Source of the DNA: Serinicoccus kebangsaanensis
GTDB lineage: Bacteria; Actinomycetota; Actinomycetes; Actinomycetales; Dermatophilaceae
Length of the DNA: 64,000 nt
Assembly: GCF_008919445.1 (NCBI RefSeq)
Contig: NZ_VSLG01000015.1
Coordinates: 1 to 64,000, forward strand
Reading direction: 5' to 3'
In this document: one piece after another, positions 8,289 to 16,904 of the stretch
Numbering within the stretch: the stretch's first letter is position 1
Layout of the letters: each line of letters begins with the position of its first letter
Position numbers and translations under genes: made by a program
The notes under the pieces: model-generated
Databases searched by the model: none
What the model saw: only the letters and a program-made list of their open reading frames with translations
What the model was told of the DNA's origin: nothing

Positions 8289-8672
8289 TCAGGAGCAGGC
8301 TCGGCAGGTGCCGAAGATCTCCAGCGTGTGCGCCACGTCGGTGAAGCCGTGCTCGGCGGCGACCGCGTCGGTCCAGCGCTCGACGGTCGGACCCTCGACC
8401 TCGACGGTGCGGCCGCACGAGCGACAGACCAGGTGGTGGTGGTGTCCGGTCGAGCACCTGCGGTAGACGGCCTCACCGTCCGCGGTGCGGAGCACGTCGA
8501 CGTCCCCGGCGTCGGCCAGCGTCGACAGCGTGCGGTAGACGGTGGCCAGACCGACCTTGTCGCCCGAGGCGCGCAGCTGGGCATGCAGGTCCTGGGCGCT
8601 GGTGAAGTCCCCGCCCGAACCCAGGGCGTCGATCACGGCGTTCTGCTGCCGGGTGGGGCGTCGGGTCGTCAT
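8289..8672 (-). CDS. zur: Fur-family zinc uptake regulator Zur
   Basis: This 127-aa Fur-family repressor has a winged-helix N-terminal half (VGLATVYRTLSTLADAGDVD) and a metal-binding C-terminal half. The latter has a HHHH cluster and two CxxC pairs, CRSC and CRAC, expected to hold structural zinc. Its start overlaps the znuB stop by 4 nt, so it is the last gene of znuA-znuC-znuB-zur. Zinc specificity rests on that context and on the Zur-like box upstream of znuA (11401-11415). Zur with zinc should repress its own operon. Confidence 0.9.
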   Translation of the reverse strand: MTTRRPTRQQNAVIDALGSGGDFTSAQDLHAQLRASGDKVGLATVYRTLSTLADAGDVDVLRTADGEAVYRRCSTGHHHHLVCRSCGRTVEVEGPTVERWTDAVAAEHGFTDVAHTLEIFGTCRACS

Positions 8673-9685
8673 CGTGGCACCTCCTCGCGGTCCTCCAGGG
8701 TATGCGCCGCGTCCGGCGGGTCTGCGGAGTGCTCGTCGTAGTGGCCCTCGTGGGCGGCGTGCCGGTGCCCGTCGTGCAGGTAGTCCACGTGGTCCCCGTG
8801 CGTGACCGCCTCGTGTCCGCACCCGGGTCCGTGCTCGTGCGGGTGCCGCTCGGCGTGCCGGTGACGACTGCCGGCGATCGCCCGCCGTGCCGCCCCGGCC
8901 AGCGCCGCGGCGACGAAGATGCCGATGGCCAGCAGCACGACCGTGCCGCCGGAGGCGGTGTCGGCGTAGTAGCTCGTGACCACCCCGCCCACCGACGACA
9001 CGATCCCGAGGACGACGCCCCACCAGCTCGCGGCCCGGAAGCTGCGCGAGACCTGCTGGGCGGCGGCGTTGGGGATGATCATCAGGGCGCTGATGAGCAG
9101 CAGCCCGATGACCCGCATGGCCACCACGATGGTCACGGCGGTGAGGATCGACAGCGCGATGTTGAGGGCGAGGACCGGCAGCCCGGAGGCGCGGGCATAC
9201 TCCTCGTCGCCCGCGACGGCGAAGAGCCGCTGGCGCAGCACCGTCACCACGACGACGACCACGGCGCACAGCACCGCGAAGAGCACGACGTCGGCGCGGG
9301 TGGTCGTCGTGATGGCGCCGAAGAGGTAGCCGGTCAGGTTGGCGGTCTGGGTGCCGTCGACCTTGTTGATGACGACCACACCGGCGGCGATGCCGCCGTA
9401 GAACATCAGCGCCAGCGCGATGTCGCCGGAGGTCCGACCCCGCGCCCGGACGAGCTCGATGGCGGCGCCGCCGAGGACCGCGGCGACGAGCGCGGTCCAG
9501 ACAGGGGCGCTGTCGGTGATGACACCGATCGCGACACCGGCCAGGGCGACGTGCCCCAGCCCGTCCCCGATGAGCGAGAGCCGCCGCTGCACCAGGAAGA
9601 TGCCGACCATCGGCGCCGCCAGCCCCACCACCAGGGCGGCGAGCAGGGCGTTGCGCATGAAGTCCAGGGCCAGCATCTCGCTCAT
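8669..9685 (-). CDS. znuB: Zinc ABC transporter permease ZnuB with His-rich tail
   Basis: This 338-aa integral membrane permease of the metal ABC-3 family forms the zinc channel across the inner membrane with ZnuC. About eight hydrophobic segments run from MSEMLALDFMRNALLAAL onward, and the conserved RRLSLIGDGLGHVALAG is near residue 33. The last 60 residues form a hydrophilic tail very rich in His, Asp and Glu (HRHAERHPHEHGPGCGH and onward). It probably faces the cytoplasm and buffers or senses zinc. The gene overlaps znuC and zur by 4 nt each. Confidence 0.93.
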   Translation of the reverse strand: MSEMLALDFMRNALLAALVVGLAAPMVGIFLVQRRLSLIGDGLGHVALAGVAIGVITDSAPVWTALVAAVLGGAAIELVRARGRTSGDIALALMFYGGIAAGVVVINKVDGTQTANLTGYLFGAITTTTRADVVLFAVLCAVVVVVVTVLRQRLFAVAGDEEYARASGLPVLALNIALSILTAVTIVVAMRVIGLLLISALMIIPNAAAQQVSRSFRAASWWGVVLGIVSSVGGVVTSYYADTASGGTVVLLAIGIFVAAALAGAARRAIAGSRHRHAERHPHEHGPGCGHEAVTHGDHVDYLHDGHRHAAHEGHYDEHSADPPDAAHTLEDREEVPR

Positions 9686-10422
9686 GCCGCACCCCGCCCC
9701 GCCGAGCGCGCGTACCTGGCCCGGTGCTCGGCATACCCCTGCGGCGGGCCGTCGAAGGTCACCCGTCCCGTGTCGATCTCGACGATCCGGTCGACGACGC
9801 CACGCAGCGCGGCGAGCTCGTGGGTGACGACGAGCATGGTGGTGCCTCCCCGGCCCAGGCGCTGCAGCACCCCGGCCAGCACCCGCTGGCTCGCGCGGTC
9901 CACCCCCGCCGTCGGCTCGTCCATGACGATCACCTCGGGGCGCGCCACGAGCGCGCGGGCGATGAGGACACGGCGTCGTTGCCCGCCGGACAGGGTCTCG
10001 ACGTCGAACCGGGCGCGGTCGGCCAGGCCGACGGCCTCCAGCGCCTCCTGCACCGCCTTGCGGTCGGCTCGGCCGGCCGGTCGCCACCACGGCCGTCCGG
10101 CCAGCAGCCCGGTCGAGACCACCTCGGTCACGGTGGCGCGCACCCCGCCGCTGAGGGTATGCCGCTGCGGCACGTAGCCGAGGCGGGTCCGGTCGGTGAG
10201 CCGGGCCAGCGGCGTGCCGAGCACCTGCACGTCGCCGGAGAGGTGCTGTGACAGGCCGAGCAGGCCGGTCACCAGCGTGGTCTTGCCCGACCCGTTCGGC
10301 CCCAGCACGGCGACCACCTCGCCACGTGCGACGGTGAGGTCCACATGGGAGATGACCGGCCTGCCGTCGTAGCCGAAGGCGGCGTCGGACAGCTCGAGGA
10401 CCGGGGGTGCGGCGGTGCTCAT
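9682..10422 (-). CDS. znuC: Zinc ABC transporter ATP-binding protein ZnuC
   Basis: This 246-aa ATPase powers zinc import through ZnuB. Walker A is GPNGSGKTT near residue 40, the signature is LSGGQRRR, Walker B is VIVMDEPTAGVD, and the switch His is in VVTHEL. It overlaps znuA upstream and znuB downstream by 4 nt, so translation is likely coupled. Metal specificity is inferred from ZnuA and the Zur box. Confidence 0.95.
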   Translation of the reverse strand: MSTAAPPVLELSDAAFGYDGRPVISHVDLTVARGEVVAVLGPNGSGKTTLVTGLLGLSQHLSGDVQVLGTPLARLTDRTRLGYVPQRHTLSGGVRATVTEVVSTGLLAGRPWWRPAGRADRKAVQEALEAVGLADRARFDVETLSGGQRRRVLIARALVARPEVIVMDEPTAGVDRASQRVLAGVLQRLGRGGTTMLVVTHELAALRGVVDRIVEIDTGRVTFDGPPQGYAEHRARYARSAGRGAA

Positions 10423-11381
10423 GAGCAGCCGAGACCCTCGCCGAGGGCCTGCAGGTTGGCGCGCATCACCTCGAGGTAGTCCGCCCCCGCGGAGTCCTCG
10501 GTGATCGCCTCCAGCGGGTCGAGAGTGAGGACCTGGGCGCCGGTCTCCTGGGCCACCGTCTGCGCGATCGCGTCGGTGAGGATCGGCTCGGCGTAGATGG
10601 TGCTCACCCCGAGCTCCTCGACCTGGGCGCTGATCTGGGCGAGCCGGGCGGCGGACGGCTCGGCCTCGGGGGAGATGCCGGTGATGCCCAGCTGGTGCAG
10701 GTCGTAGCGCTGCGCCAGGTAGCCGAACGCCTCGTGCGTCGTCACCAGGTCACGGCTGGTGCACTCGGCGAGCCCGTCGGCATACTCCTCGTCCAGCACC
10801 TGCAGCTCCTCGACCAGGGCGGCGGCGTTGGCCTCGTAGTCGGCGGCGTGGTCCGGGTCGACCTCGCCGAGCCGGTCGGCGACCGTCTCGGCGACGTGCC
10901 CGTAGCGCTCAGGGTCGAGCCAGAAGTGCGGGTCCTCAGACCCGTGGTCGTGCCCCTCCTCGTCGTCGTGGCCCTCTTCGTGCTCGTCGTGCTCCTCCTC
11001 GGACTCGCCGGTCTCGAGCAGGTCTGCGGCCGGGGCCACGTCCAGCGCGGTGTCGCCCACCTGGCTGGCGACGGCATCGTCCACGGCGGCCTGCATCCCG
11101 GCGGAGTAGACGACGAGGTCCGCCGACCCGAGGGAGCCGACCGCGCGCGGGGACAGCTCGAGGCTGTGCGGGTCCACACCGGGGCTGGTGAGCGTCTCGA
11201 CCTCGGCGTGCTCCCCGGCGACCCGCTCGGTGACGAACTGCAGCGGGTAGAAGCTGGTCATCACCTGCAGACCGTCCTCCGACGCGCCCGCCCCCGCGTC
11301 GTCCCCCGCGGCGGCGCCGCAGGCGGAGAGCCCGAGGGTCAGCGTCGAGGCGAGCGCGAGGGCACGGGAGAAGCGGGGCAT
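10419..11381 (-). CDS. znuA: Zinc-binding lipoprotein ZnuA
   Basis: This 320-aa solute-binding lipoprotein captures zinc outside the cell. The signal peptide ends in a lipobox LSAC near residue 21. The cluster A-I metal ligands are visible as DPHSLELSPR, FWLDPE and TTHEAFGYLA. An acidic His loop (EEEHDEHEEGHDDEEGHDHG, near 130-150) is typical of zinc rather than manganese binders. It is the first gene of the operon. The start ATG follows GGAGGT closely. A -10-like GACACT (11388-11393, minus strand) ends 6 nt before the ATG, and a palindromic Zur box lies just upstream. Confidence 0.95.
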   Translation of the reverse strand: MPRFSRALALASTLTLGLSACGAAAGDDAGAGASEDGLQVMTSFYPLQFVTERVAGEHAEVETLTSPGVDPHSLELSPRAVGSLGSADLVVYSAGMQAAVDDAVASQVGDTALDVAPAADLLETGESEEEHDEHEEGHDDEEGHDHGSEDPHFWLDPERYGHVAETVADRLGEVDPDHAADYEANAAALVEELQVLDEEYADGLAECTSRDLVTTHEAFGYLAQRYDLHQLGITGISPEAEPSAARLAQISAQVEELGVSTIYAEPILTDAIAQTVAQETGAQVLTLDPLEAITEDSAGADYLEVMRANLQALGEGLGCS

Positions 11382-11400
11382 ACCTCCAGTGTCGACGGAG

Positions 11401-11415
11401 TGATAATGATTGTCA
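11401..11415 (-). promoter_or_regulatory. Zur operator upstream of znuA
   Basis: TGATAATGATTGTCA is a near-perfect inverted repeat matching the actinobacterial Zur/Fur box form TGAnAATnATTnTCA. It starts 20 nt before the znuA ATG, upstream of the putative -10 (11388-11393), so bound Zur would block RNA polymerase. It is the only such AT-rich palindrome I noticed in the window. The gene on its other side ends at 11422 and points the same way, so znuA is the target. Confidence 0.85.
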
Positions 11416-11421
11416 AAACGG

Positions 11422-11802
11422 TCAGCGGGGGACGAGCTGGATGATCGTGAGGGCCAGGAAGAGCAGCAGCACGGCCAGCCGCATCACCCGCTCCACCCCG
11501 GTCAGCCGCGGCCACGACAGGTAGAGCAGCCAGCCCACGAAGAGCAGCGCGATGCCGACCATCACCCACCCGACGGGACCCCCGACGAGCCCGCCGCCGA
11601 GGATGAGCAGCAGCAGGGCGAGGAACGGCAGCCAGACCGGAAGCCGGGCCAGGCGCTCCAGCATCGGGCGGCTGGCCTGCTCGATCGTGAGCCGCAGCCG
11701 CCCGGGCATCGCCTGCTCCGGTATGCCCTCGCCCCGGCCGGTGCCGGCCTCGCCCTCGGGGCGCTCACCGGCGGGCTGGGACGGCTGCTCGGAACTGCTC
11801 AC
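11422..11802 (-). CDS. Small membrane protein, DUF6703-like
   Basis: This 126-aa protein has a polar N-terminus of about 30 residues, then RLTIEQASRPMLERLARLP and three hydrophobic segments (WLPFLALLLLILGGGLVG, VMVGIALLFVGWLLYLSW, VMRLAVLLLFLALTIIQL). It resembles uncharacterised actinobacterial proteins I know as DUF6703, though I am not sure of the family number. GTG at 11802 is preceded 6 nt away by TAGGGT, a leaderless layout. It is divergent from glyS. Function unknown. Confidence 0.7.
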   Translation of the reverse strand: MSSSEQPSQPAGERPEGEAGTGRGEGIPEQAMPGRLRLTIEQASRPMLERLARLPVWLPFLALLLLILGGGLVGGPVGWVMVGIALLFVGWLLYLSWPRLTGVERVMRLAVLLLFLALTIIQLVPR

Positions 11803-11877
11803 CGGCCCACCCTAAACCGCCGTGCCGGGCGGGATCCGCGTGCGGGTGGCGAGGGCGATCGGGGCGTTCACGCCGCT

Positions 11878-11883
11878 TAGACT
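11878..11883 (+). promoter_or_regulatory. -10 element of leaderless glyS promoter
   Basis: TAGACT is followed by 7 nt and then the glyS ATG at 11891. This TANNNT-N7-start spacing places the transcription start at or next to the start codon. No Shine-Dalgarno is present. It is a clean example of the arrangement repeated through the window. Confidence 0.6.
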
Positions 11884-11890
11884 GACCCGC

Positions 11891-13291
11891 ATGGCTCCCA
11901 CCTCCACCGTCGATACCGTCGTGTCCCTGTGCAAGCGCCGTGGCTTCGTCTTCCCCTCCGGAGACATCTACGGCGGCACCCGGTCGGCCTGGGACTACGG
12001 ACCCCTCGGGGTGGCGCTGAAGGAGAACATCAAGCGCCAGTGGTGGCGCGCGATGGTGCAGACCCGGGACGACGTCGTGGGGCTGGACTCCTCGATCATC
12101 CTGCCGCGTCAGACCTGGGTCGCCTCGGGTCACGTCGGTGAGTTCTCCGACCCGCTGACCGAGTGCCAGTCCTGCCACAAGCGCTTCCGCGTCGACCACA
12201 TGCAGGAGGCGGTGGCCGAGAAGGCGGCGAAGAAGGGGAAGGAGATCGACCCCGACGACGTCCCGCTGGACGACATCACCTGCCCCAGCTGCGGCAACAA
12301 GGCGTGGACCGAGCCGCGCGAGTTCAACATGATGCTCAAGACCTACCTGGGTGTCATCGAGGACGAGTCCGGGCTGCACTACCTGCGGCCGGAGACCGCG
12401 CAGGGCATCTTCGTCAACTTCTCCAACGTGCTCGGCACGTCCCGCAAGAAGCCGCCGTTCGGCATCGCGCAGACGGGCAAGAGCTTCCGCAACGAGATCA
12501 CCCCCGGCAACTTCATCTTCCGCACGCGCGAGTTCGAGCAGATGGAGATGGAGTTCTTCGTCAAGCCCGGCGAGGACGAGACCTGGCACCAGTACTGGAT
12601 CGACGAGCGGACCCGCTGGTACACCGACCTCGGCATCGCCAGCGACAACCTCCGGCACTTCGAGCACCCGGCGGACAAGCTGTCGCACTACTCCAAGCGC
12701 ACCGTGGACATCGAGTACCGCTTCAACTTCGCCGGCAGCGAGTGGGGCGAGCTCGAGGGCATCGCCAACCGGACCGACTTCGACCTGTCCACGCACAGCG
12801 AGCACTCCGGTCAGGACCTCACCTACTTCGACCAGGCCAGCGGCGAGCGCTACACGCCCTACGTCATCGAGCCCGCAGCCGGGCTGTCCCGGTCGCTCAT
12901 GACCTTCCTCGTGGACGCCTACGCCGAGGACGAGGCCCCGAACACCAAGGGCGGGGTCGACAAGCGGGTCGTGCTGCGGCTGGACCCGCGGCTCGCCCCG
13001 GTGAAGGTGGCCGTGCTGCCGCTGTCGCGCAACGCCGACCTCACCCCGAAGGCCAAGGACCTGGCCGCACGGCTGCGCCAGCACTGGATGGTCGACGTCG
13101 ACGACGCCGGCGCCATCGGCAAGCGCTACCGCCGGCAGGACGAGATCGGCACCCCCTACTGCGTGACCGTCGACTTCGACACCCTGGAGGATCAGGCCGT
13201 CACCATCCGCGACCGGGACTCCATGGGGCAGGAGCGGGTGTCGCTGGACCAGGTCGAGGCATACCTGGCGCAGCGGCTGATCGGCTGCTGA
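11891..13291 (+). CDS. glyS: Glycyl-tRNA synthetase (homodimeric type)
   Basis: This 466-aa class II synthetase charges tRNA-Gly. The single-chain type is used by actinobacteria, in contrast to the two-subunit enzyme of E. coli. Class II motif 1 lies in the [18 protein letters not shown] region, motif 2 is [19 protein letters not shown], and motif 3 includes a GLSRSLM segment. A zinc-binding insertion has CQSCHKRF and CPSCGNK. I chose ATG 11891 ([10 protein letters not shown]) because it matches the family start and follows the -10 at 11878. Earlier in-frame codons would add unrelated residues. It stands alone transcriptionally. Confidence 0.96.
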   Translation: MAPTSTVDTVVSLCKRRGFVFPSGDIYGGTRSAWDYGPLGVALKENIKRQWWRAMVQTRDDVVGLDSSIILPRQTWVASGHVGEFSDPLTECQSCHKRFRVDHMQEAVAEKAAKKGKEIDPDDVPLDDITCPSCGNKAWTEPREFNMMLKTYLGVIEDESGLHYLRPETAQGIFVNFSNVLGTSRKKPPFGIAQTGKSFRNEITPGNFIFRTREFEQMEMEFFVKPGEDETWHQYWIDERTRWYTDLGIASDNLRHFEHPADKLSHYSKRTVDIEYRFNFAGSEWGELEGIANRTDFDLSTHSEHSGQDLTYFDQASGERYTPYVIEPAAGLSRSLMTFLVDAYAEDEAPNTKGGVDKRVVLRLDPRLAPVKVAVLPLSRNADLTPKAKDLAARLRQHWMVDVDDAGAIGKRYRRQDEIGTPYCVTVDFDTLEDQAVTIRDRDSMGQERVSLDQVEAYLAQRLIGC

Positions 13292-13354
13292 GACACCCCG
13301 GTCGTCCTGACCAGGTGCGGGGAACCGTCAGCGCGCGGGCGGCGTCGCAGCAGG

Positions 13355-14008
13355 GTGAACCGAGGCCGGTATGCCGCTGCGCTGGCGGTCGTCTGCGTCG
13401 CCGGGTGCAGCGTCGCCGAGCCGTCGCACCCGTCCGCGGAGGTCACGGCTGGTGGTACCCGGGTGATGACCACCGTCGACCAGGTCGTGCCCTTCCCCCC
13501 GGCCATCGCCCTCGCGCCTGACGCGCCAGCAGCAGAGGACACCTCAGGACGTCTGGACGTGGAGAGCGGGTCGTGGCGGTTGCTCGATCCGGAGGCGGAC
13601 CTGGAGCCCTTCTACCCGGCGAGCGACACCTTCGTCACCCTGCGGCTCGCTGACCGGACGTGGACCGTGCGTGACTGCGGGTTGCGCATGACGGCACCGG
13701 GCCGCCGGGAGGACGGTGTCGTGCAGGTCACCGGCCCCTGGATCCAGGCTGTCGATCCCGACCCCGCGGCCTCCTGCGTCGGCACCGCCAACGCGGGCGG
13801 GTGGGCCGAGTTCCTGGAGTCCGAACCCGTGGCCTCGACCTCTGAGGGGGTCCTGCTGCTGCGCCGGCCGGGTGCCGCGCCGTCGACGGTCGGCGACCTT
13901 CTGCCGGTGCCGGTGGCTCTGCCGACCGTCGACCGTGCCGTGGCGGATGACCCGCGCTCGTGGACCGACGCCGCCCGCAGCCCCACTCGCCTCAGCCGCC
14001 GAGGATGA
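13355..14008 (+). CDS. Putative secreted lipoprotein
   Basis: I do not recognise this 217-aa protein. GTG 13355 gives a signal peptide with a lipobox VVCVAGC near residue 18, so the mature protein should be anchored outside the membrane. The rest is a soluble domain of mixed composition with three further Cys (CGLRM, SCVGT). The last 17 nt overlap the 3' end of the convergent argO gene. Ribosome binding is weak (AGCAGGG about 5 nt before). Coding bias is a little less extreme than in neighbours. Confidence 0.65.
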   Translation: MNRGRYAAALAVVCVAGCSVAEPSHPSAEVTAGGTRVMTTVDQVVPFPPAIALAPDAPAAEDTSGRLDVESGSWRLLDPEADLEPFYPASDTFVTLRLADRTWTVRDCGLRMTAPGRREDGVVQVTGPWIQAVDPDPAASCVGTANAGGWAEFLESEPVASTSEGVLLLRRPGAAPSTVGDLLPVPVALPTVDRAVADDPRSWTDAARSPTRLSRRG

Positions 14009-14600
14009 GGCCGGCGCCGATGGCCAGCATGACGACCGCGATCAGGCCGTCCAGCACCTGCCACGAGCGCGGCCGGGAGAGCAACGGAGCCAGCCCTCGG
14101 GAGCCGAAGCCGAGCAGGCTGAACCACAGCACGCTCGCGGCCACGAGACCGGCGTAGTACCACCACCGCCCGTCCGGCCCGTGGGTGTTCGCGATCGAGC
14201 CGAGCACGATGATGTCGAGGTAGAGGTGCGGGTTCAGCCAGGTGAGTGCCGCCATCGTCGTCAGGGCCCGCCGCAGGGTCAGCTCGCCGCCGCGGGCCGC
14301 GGTCAGGGCCTGACCCGGCCGCAGGGCACGCCACCCGACGTGCAACCCGTAGCCGATGACGAAGGCGGCCCCGCCCCACCGCGCGACGTCGAGGAAGGCC
14401 GGCCACTCCTGCACCGCCGCGCCCACGCCGAGCACCGCCAGGCCGATGAGCACCACGTCGGAGGCGGCGCAGAGCAGCACCAGCGGCGCGACGTGCTGAC
14501 GCCGCAGCCCGGCGCGCAGCAGGTAGGCGTTCTGCGCGCCGACGGCGGCGATGAGTCCGATCCCGGTCAGCAGACCGGTGAGCACGAGCGTGAGGGGCAT
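13992..14600 (-). CDS. argO: LysE/ArgO family amino acid exporter
   Basis: This 202-aa membrane protein of the LysE family exports basic amino acids (arginine or lysine) when they accumulate. Family features are the N-terminal GIGLIAAVGAQNAYLLRAGL stretch and the TWLNPHLYLDIIVLGS motif, with five to six hydrophobic segments. It is divergent from a LysR-type gene of the ArgP/LysG group, the classic exporter-regulator pair. The ATG is preceded 7 nt away by TACCGT (14608-14613, minus strand), so the mRNA may be leaderless. Arg versus Lys preference is not decided. Confidence 0.9.
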   Translation of the reverse strand: MPLTLVLTGLLTGIGLIAAVGAQNAYLLRAGLRRQHVAPLVLLCAASDVVLIGLAVLGVGAAVQEWPAFLDVARWGGAAFVIGYGLHVGWRALRPGQALTAARGGELTLRRALTTMAALTWLNPHLYLDIIVLGSIANTHGPDGRWWYYAGLVAASVLWFSLLGFGSRGLAPLLSRPRSWQVLDGLIAVVMLAIGAGLILGG

Positions 14601-14654
14601 GAGATCAACGGTAGGGCCTGGACGGGCTGGACAAGTCCGAAACAGCACGAAGGA

Positions 14655-14664
14655 TTCTGCAGAA
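14655..14664. promoter_or_regulatory. Candidate ArgP/LysG operator between argO and argP
   Basis: TTCTGCAGAA is a perfect 10-bp palindrome in the 82-nt divergent spacer, 42 nt upstream of the argO -10 and 5 nt before the argP -10 (TAGCAT, 14669-14674). LysR-type regulators typically bind such an AT-flanked inverted repeat between the divergent genes. Assignment is by position only. Confidence 0.4.
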
Positions 14665-14682
14665 CCATTAGCATCACTTCAC

Positions 14683-15597
14683 ATGGACCTGGACCCTGCC
14701 GCCCTCGACACCCTGGCCTGCGTCGTGCGCGAGGGCACCTTCGACCGGGCCGCGGCACGGCTGCGGGTCACGCCGTCCGCGGTGTCGCAGCGGATCCGTG
14801 CGCTGGAGCAGTCGCTGGGGCGGGTGGTGGTGACCCGGAGCAAGCCGGTCGTCCCCACGCCTGCCGGTGAGGTGCTGCTGCGCCTCGCCGGCCACTGGGA
14901 GGTCCTGGTGGGCGACGCGCTGGCCGAGCTCGTCCCCGAGGCGAGCGGGACGGCATACCCCCGCGTCTCGGTGGTCGTCAACGCGGACTCCCTGGCGACC
15001 TGGTTGCTCCCGGCGCTGGCCCGGGCCCAGGAGGAGCTCGGGGTGGTCCTGGACCTGGTCCGCGAGGACGAGGAGTATGCCTCCGAGCGGGTCCGCGCCG
15101 GCACCGCGCTCGCGGCGGTCACCGCCGACCCCACGCCGGTCCCCGGGTGCCGGATCACCGCGCTCGGGTCGATGCGCTACGTGGCGGCCTGCACCCCCGC
15201 CTTCCACGAGCGCTGGTTCGCCGACGGTCCGCGGGCCGGCGCGCTGGACACGGCACCGATCGTGCGCTTCGACGACAAGGACCGGATGCAGCACCGGGTG
15301 GCACGCCGCTGGGCGCGGCGCGAGATCGACCCACCGGCCCACGTGGTCGGGTCCAGCCACGGCTTCGCCGAGGCGGTCCGGCTGGGCATGGGGTGGGGGA
15401 TGATCCCCCTGGAGTGGGCCGAGCCGTGGCTGGCCGACGGTGAGATCGTGGAGCTGGGTCCGCGGTCGGACGTCGACGTGCCCTTGCACTGGCTCAGCGC
15501 GCGGCTCTCCTCGAGGACCCTGGAGGTGCTCACCCGCTGCGTCACCGAGACGGCCGCCACGGCGCTGCACCAACGGCGCGGCGCACGGCGCGGATGA
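14683..15597 (+). CDS. argP: LysR-type regulator, ArgP/LysG family
   Basis: This 304-aa LysR regulator has an N-terminal helix-turn-helix (TFDRAAARLRVTPSAVSQRI, near residues 19-38) and a C-terminal co-inducer domain. Its first 80 residues match the ArgP/LysG group. The divergent LysE-type exporter at 13992-14600 is the expected target, activated when intracellular lysine or arginine rises. The ATG follows TAGCAT by 8 nt with no Shine-Dalgarno. dusB follows 43 nt downstream and is probably separate. Confidence 0.9.
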   Translation: MDLDPAALDTLACVVREGTFDRAAARLRVTPSAVSQRIRALEQSLGRVVVTRSKPVVPTPAGEVLLRLAGHWEVLVGDALAELVPEASGTAYPRVSVVVNADSLATWLLPALARAQEELGVVLDLVREDEEYASERVRAGTALAAVTADPTPVPGCRITALGSMRYVAACTPAFHERWFADGPRAGALDTAPIVRFDDKDRMQHRVARRWARREIDPPAHVVGSSHGFAEAVRLGMGWGMIPLEWAEPWLADGEIVELGPRSDVDVPLHWLSARLSSRTLEVLTRCVTETAATALHQRRGARRG

Positions 15598-15640
15598 GGT
15601 GGACCGGGGGCGCTGACCGCGGTGGGAGAATGGAGGCGCC

Positions 15641-16858
15641 ATGACCGTGACCTCACCCCTGCTCCCGCCCCTGCAGATCGGGCCGCACACCATCGACTCC
15701 CCGGTGGTGCTGGCCCCGATGGCCGGCATCACCAACCGTGCCTTCCGCCAGCTGTGCCGGGAGTACGGCGAGGACGGGCTCGAGCTGGCCGCGACCGGGA
15801 GCGGCGCGGACGCCGCGACGGGGTCGGGGTGCCTGTTCGTCAGCGAGATGATCACCTCCCGCGCGCTGGTGGAGCGGACGCCGATCTCGATGAAGCTCAT
15901 CGAGCACGGACCGGGTGAGTCGCCGCGGTCGATCCAGCTCTACGGCGTGGACCCGGCCACCGTCGGGGCGGCCGTGCGGATGCTCGTGGAGGAGGACCGC
16001 GCGGACCACGTCGACCTCAACTTCGGCTGCCCGGTCCCCAAGGTCACCCGCAAGGGTGGTGGCGCGGCGCTGCCGTGGAAGAGCGACCTCTTCCGCGGGA
16101 TCGTCCGTGCCGCCGTGCGCGAGGCGACGCCCGCCGGCATACCCGTCACCGTGAAGATGCGCGTCGGGATCGACGCCGACCACGAGACCTTCCTGGACGC
16201 GGGCCGCACCGCCGAGCAGGAGGGGGCGGCCGCGGTCGCCCTGCACGCCCGCACCGCCGCGCAGGCCTACTCCGGGGAGGCCGACTGGTCCCGGATCGGG
16301 GAGCTGAAGCAGGCCGTGACCTCGATCCCGGTGCTGGGCAACGGCGACATCTGGTCGGCCGACGACGCGCTCGCGATGGTCGAGCAGACCGGATGCGACG
16401 GCGTGGTCGTGGGTCGTGGCTGCCTCGGGCGGCCGTGGTTGTTCACCGACCTCGCCGCGGCCTTCGCCGGGTCGCGGGTGCGGGTCGAGCCCACCCTCCG
16501 CGAGGTATGCCGGGTGCTGAGGCGGCACGCCGAGCTCCTGGTCGAGTTCCACGAGGACGAGGGTCGCGGCTGCCGCGACATCCGCAAGCACATCGCGTGG
16601 TACACCAAGGGCTTCCGCGTCGGGGGCCAGCTGCGGCACCAGCTGGGCCTGGTGGACTCGCTGGCCGCCCTGGACGCGCTCATCGGCACCCTGGACCTGG
16701 ACCAGCCGTGGCCCGGGGAGGCGGCCGACGGCCAGCGTGGTCGGGCCGGGTCCGCCCGGGTGGTCGCGCTGCCCGACCGGTGGCTGGTCTCCCGCGAGCT
16801 CGACGGCGCCCAGCAGGCGGAGGTCGCCCAGGCCGAGCTGTCGGTCAGCGGGGGCTGA
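15641..16858 (+). CDS. dusB: tRNA-dihydrouridine synthase DusB
   Basis: This 405-aa FMN enzyme reduces uridines to dihydrouridine in tRNA D-loops. The start APMAGITNRAFRQLCREYG and the catalytic Cys in NFGCPVPKVTRKGGGAAL are diagnostic. FMN contacts VKMRVGID, HARTAAQAYSG and GNGDIWSADDA follow, and the helical C-terminal domain includes HIAWYTKGFRVGGQLR. The length is larger than E. coli DusB, as usual in actinobacteria. ATG 15641 is preceded by GGAGG at about 7 nt. Confidence 0.95.
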   Translation: MTVTSPLLPPLQIGPHTIDSPVVLAPMAGITNRAFRQLCREYGEDGLELAATGSGADAATGSGCLFVSEMITSRALVERTPISMKLIEHGPGESPRSIQLYGVDPATVGAAVRMLVEEDRADHVDLNFGCPVPKVTRKGGGAALPWKSDLFRGIVRAAVREATPAGIPVTVKMRVGIDADHETFLDAGRTAEQEGAAAVALHARTAAQAYSGEADWSRIGELKQAVTSIPVLGNGDIWSADDALAMVEQTGCDGVVVGRGCLGRPWLFTDLAAAFAGSRVRVEPTLREVCRVLRRHAELLVEFHEDEGRGCRDIRKHIAWYTKGFRVGGQLRHQLGLVDSLAALDALIGTLDLDQPWPGEAADGQRGRAGSARVVALPDRWLVSRELDGAQQAEVAQAELSVSGG

Positions 16859-16904
16859 CCGGTTCCACCTGCGAGGTCGGCCCTCGCCTCCTACCGTGGG
16901 CCGT

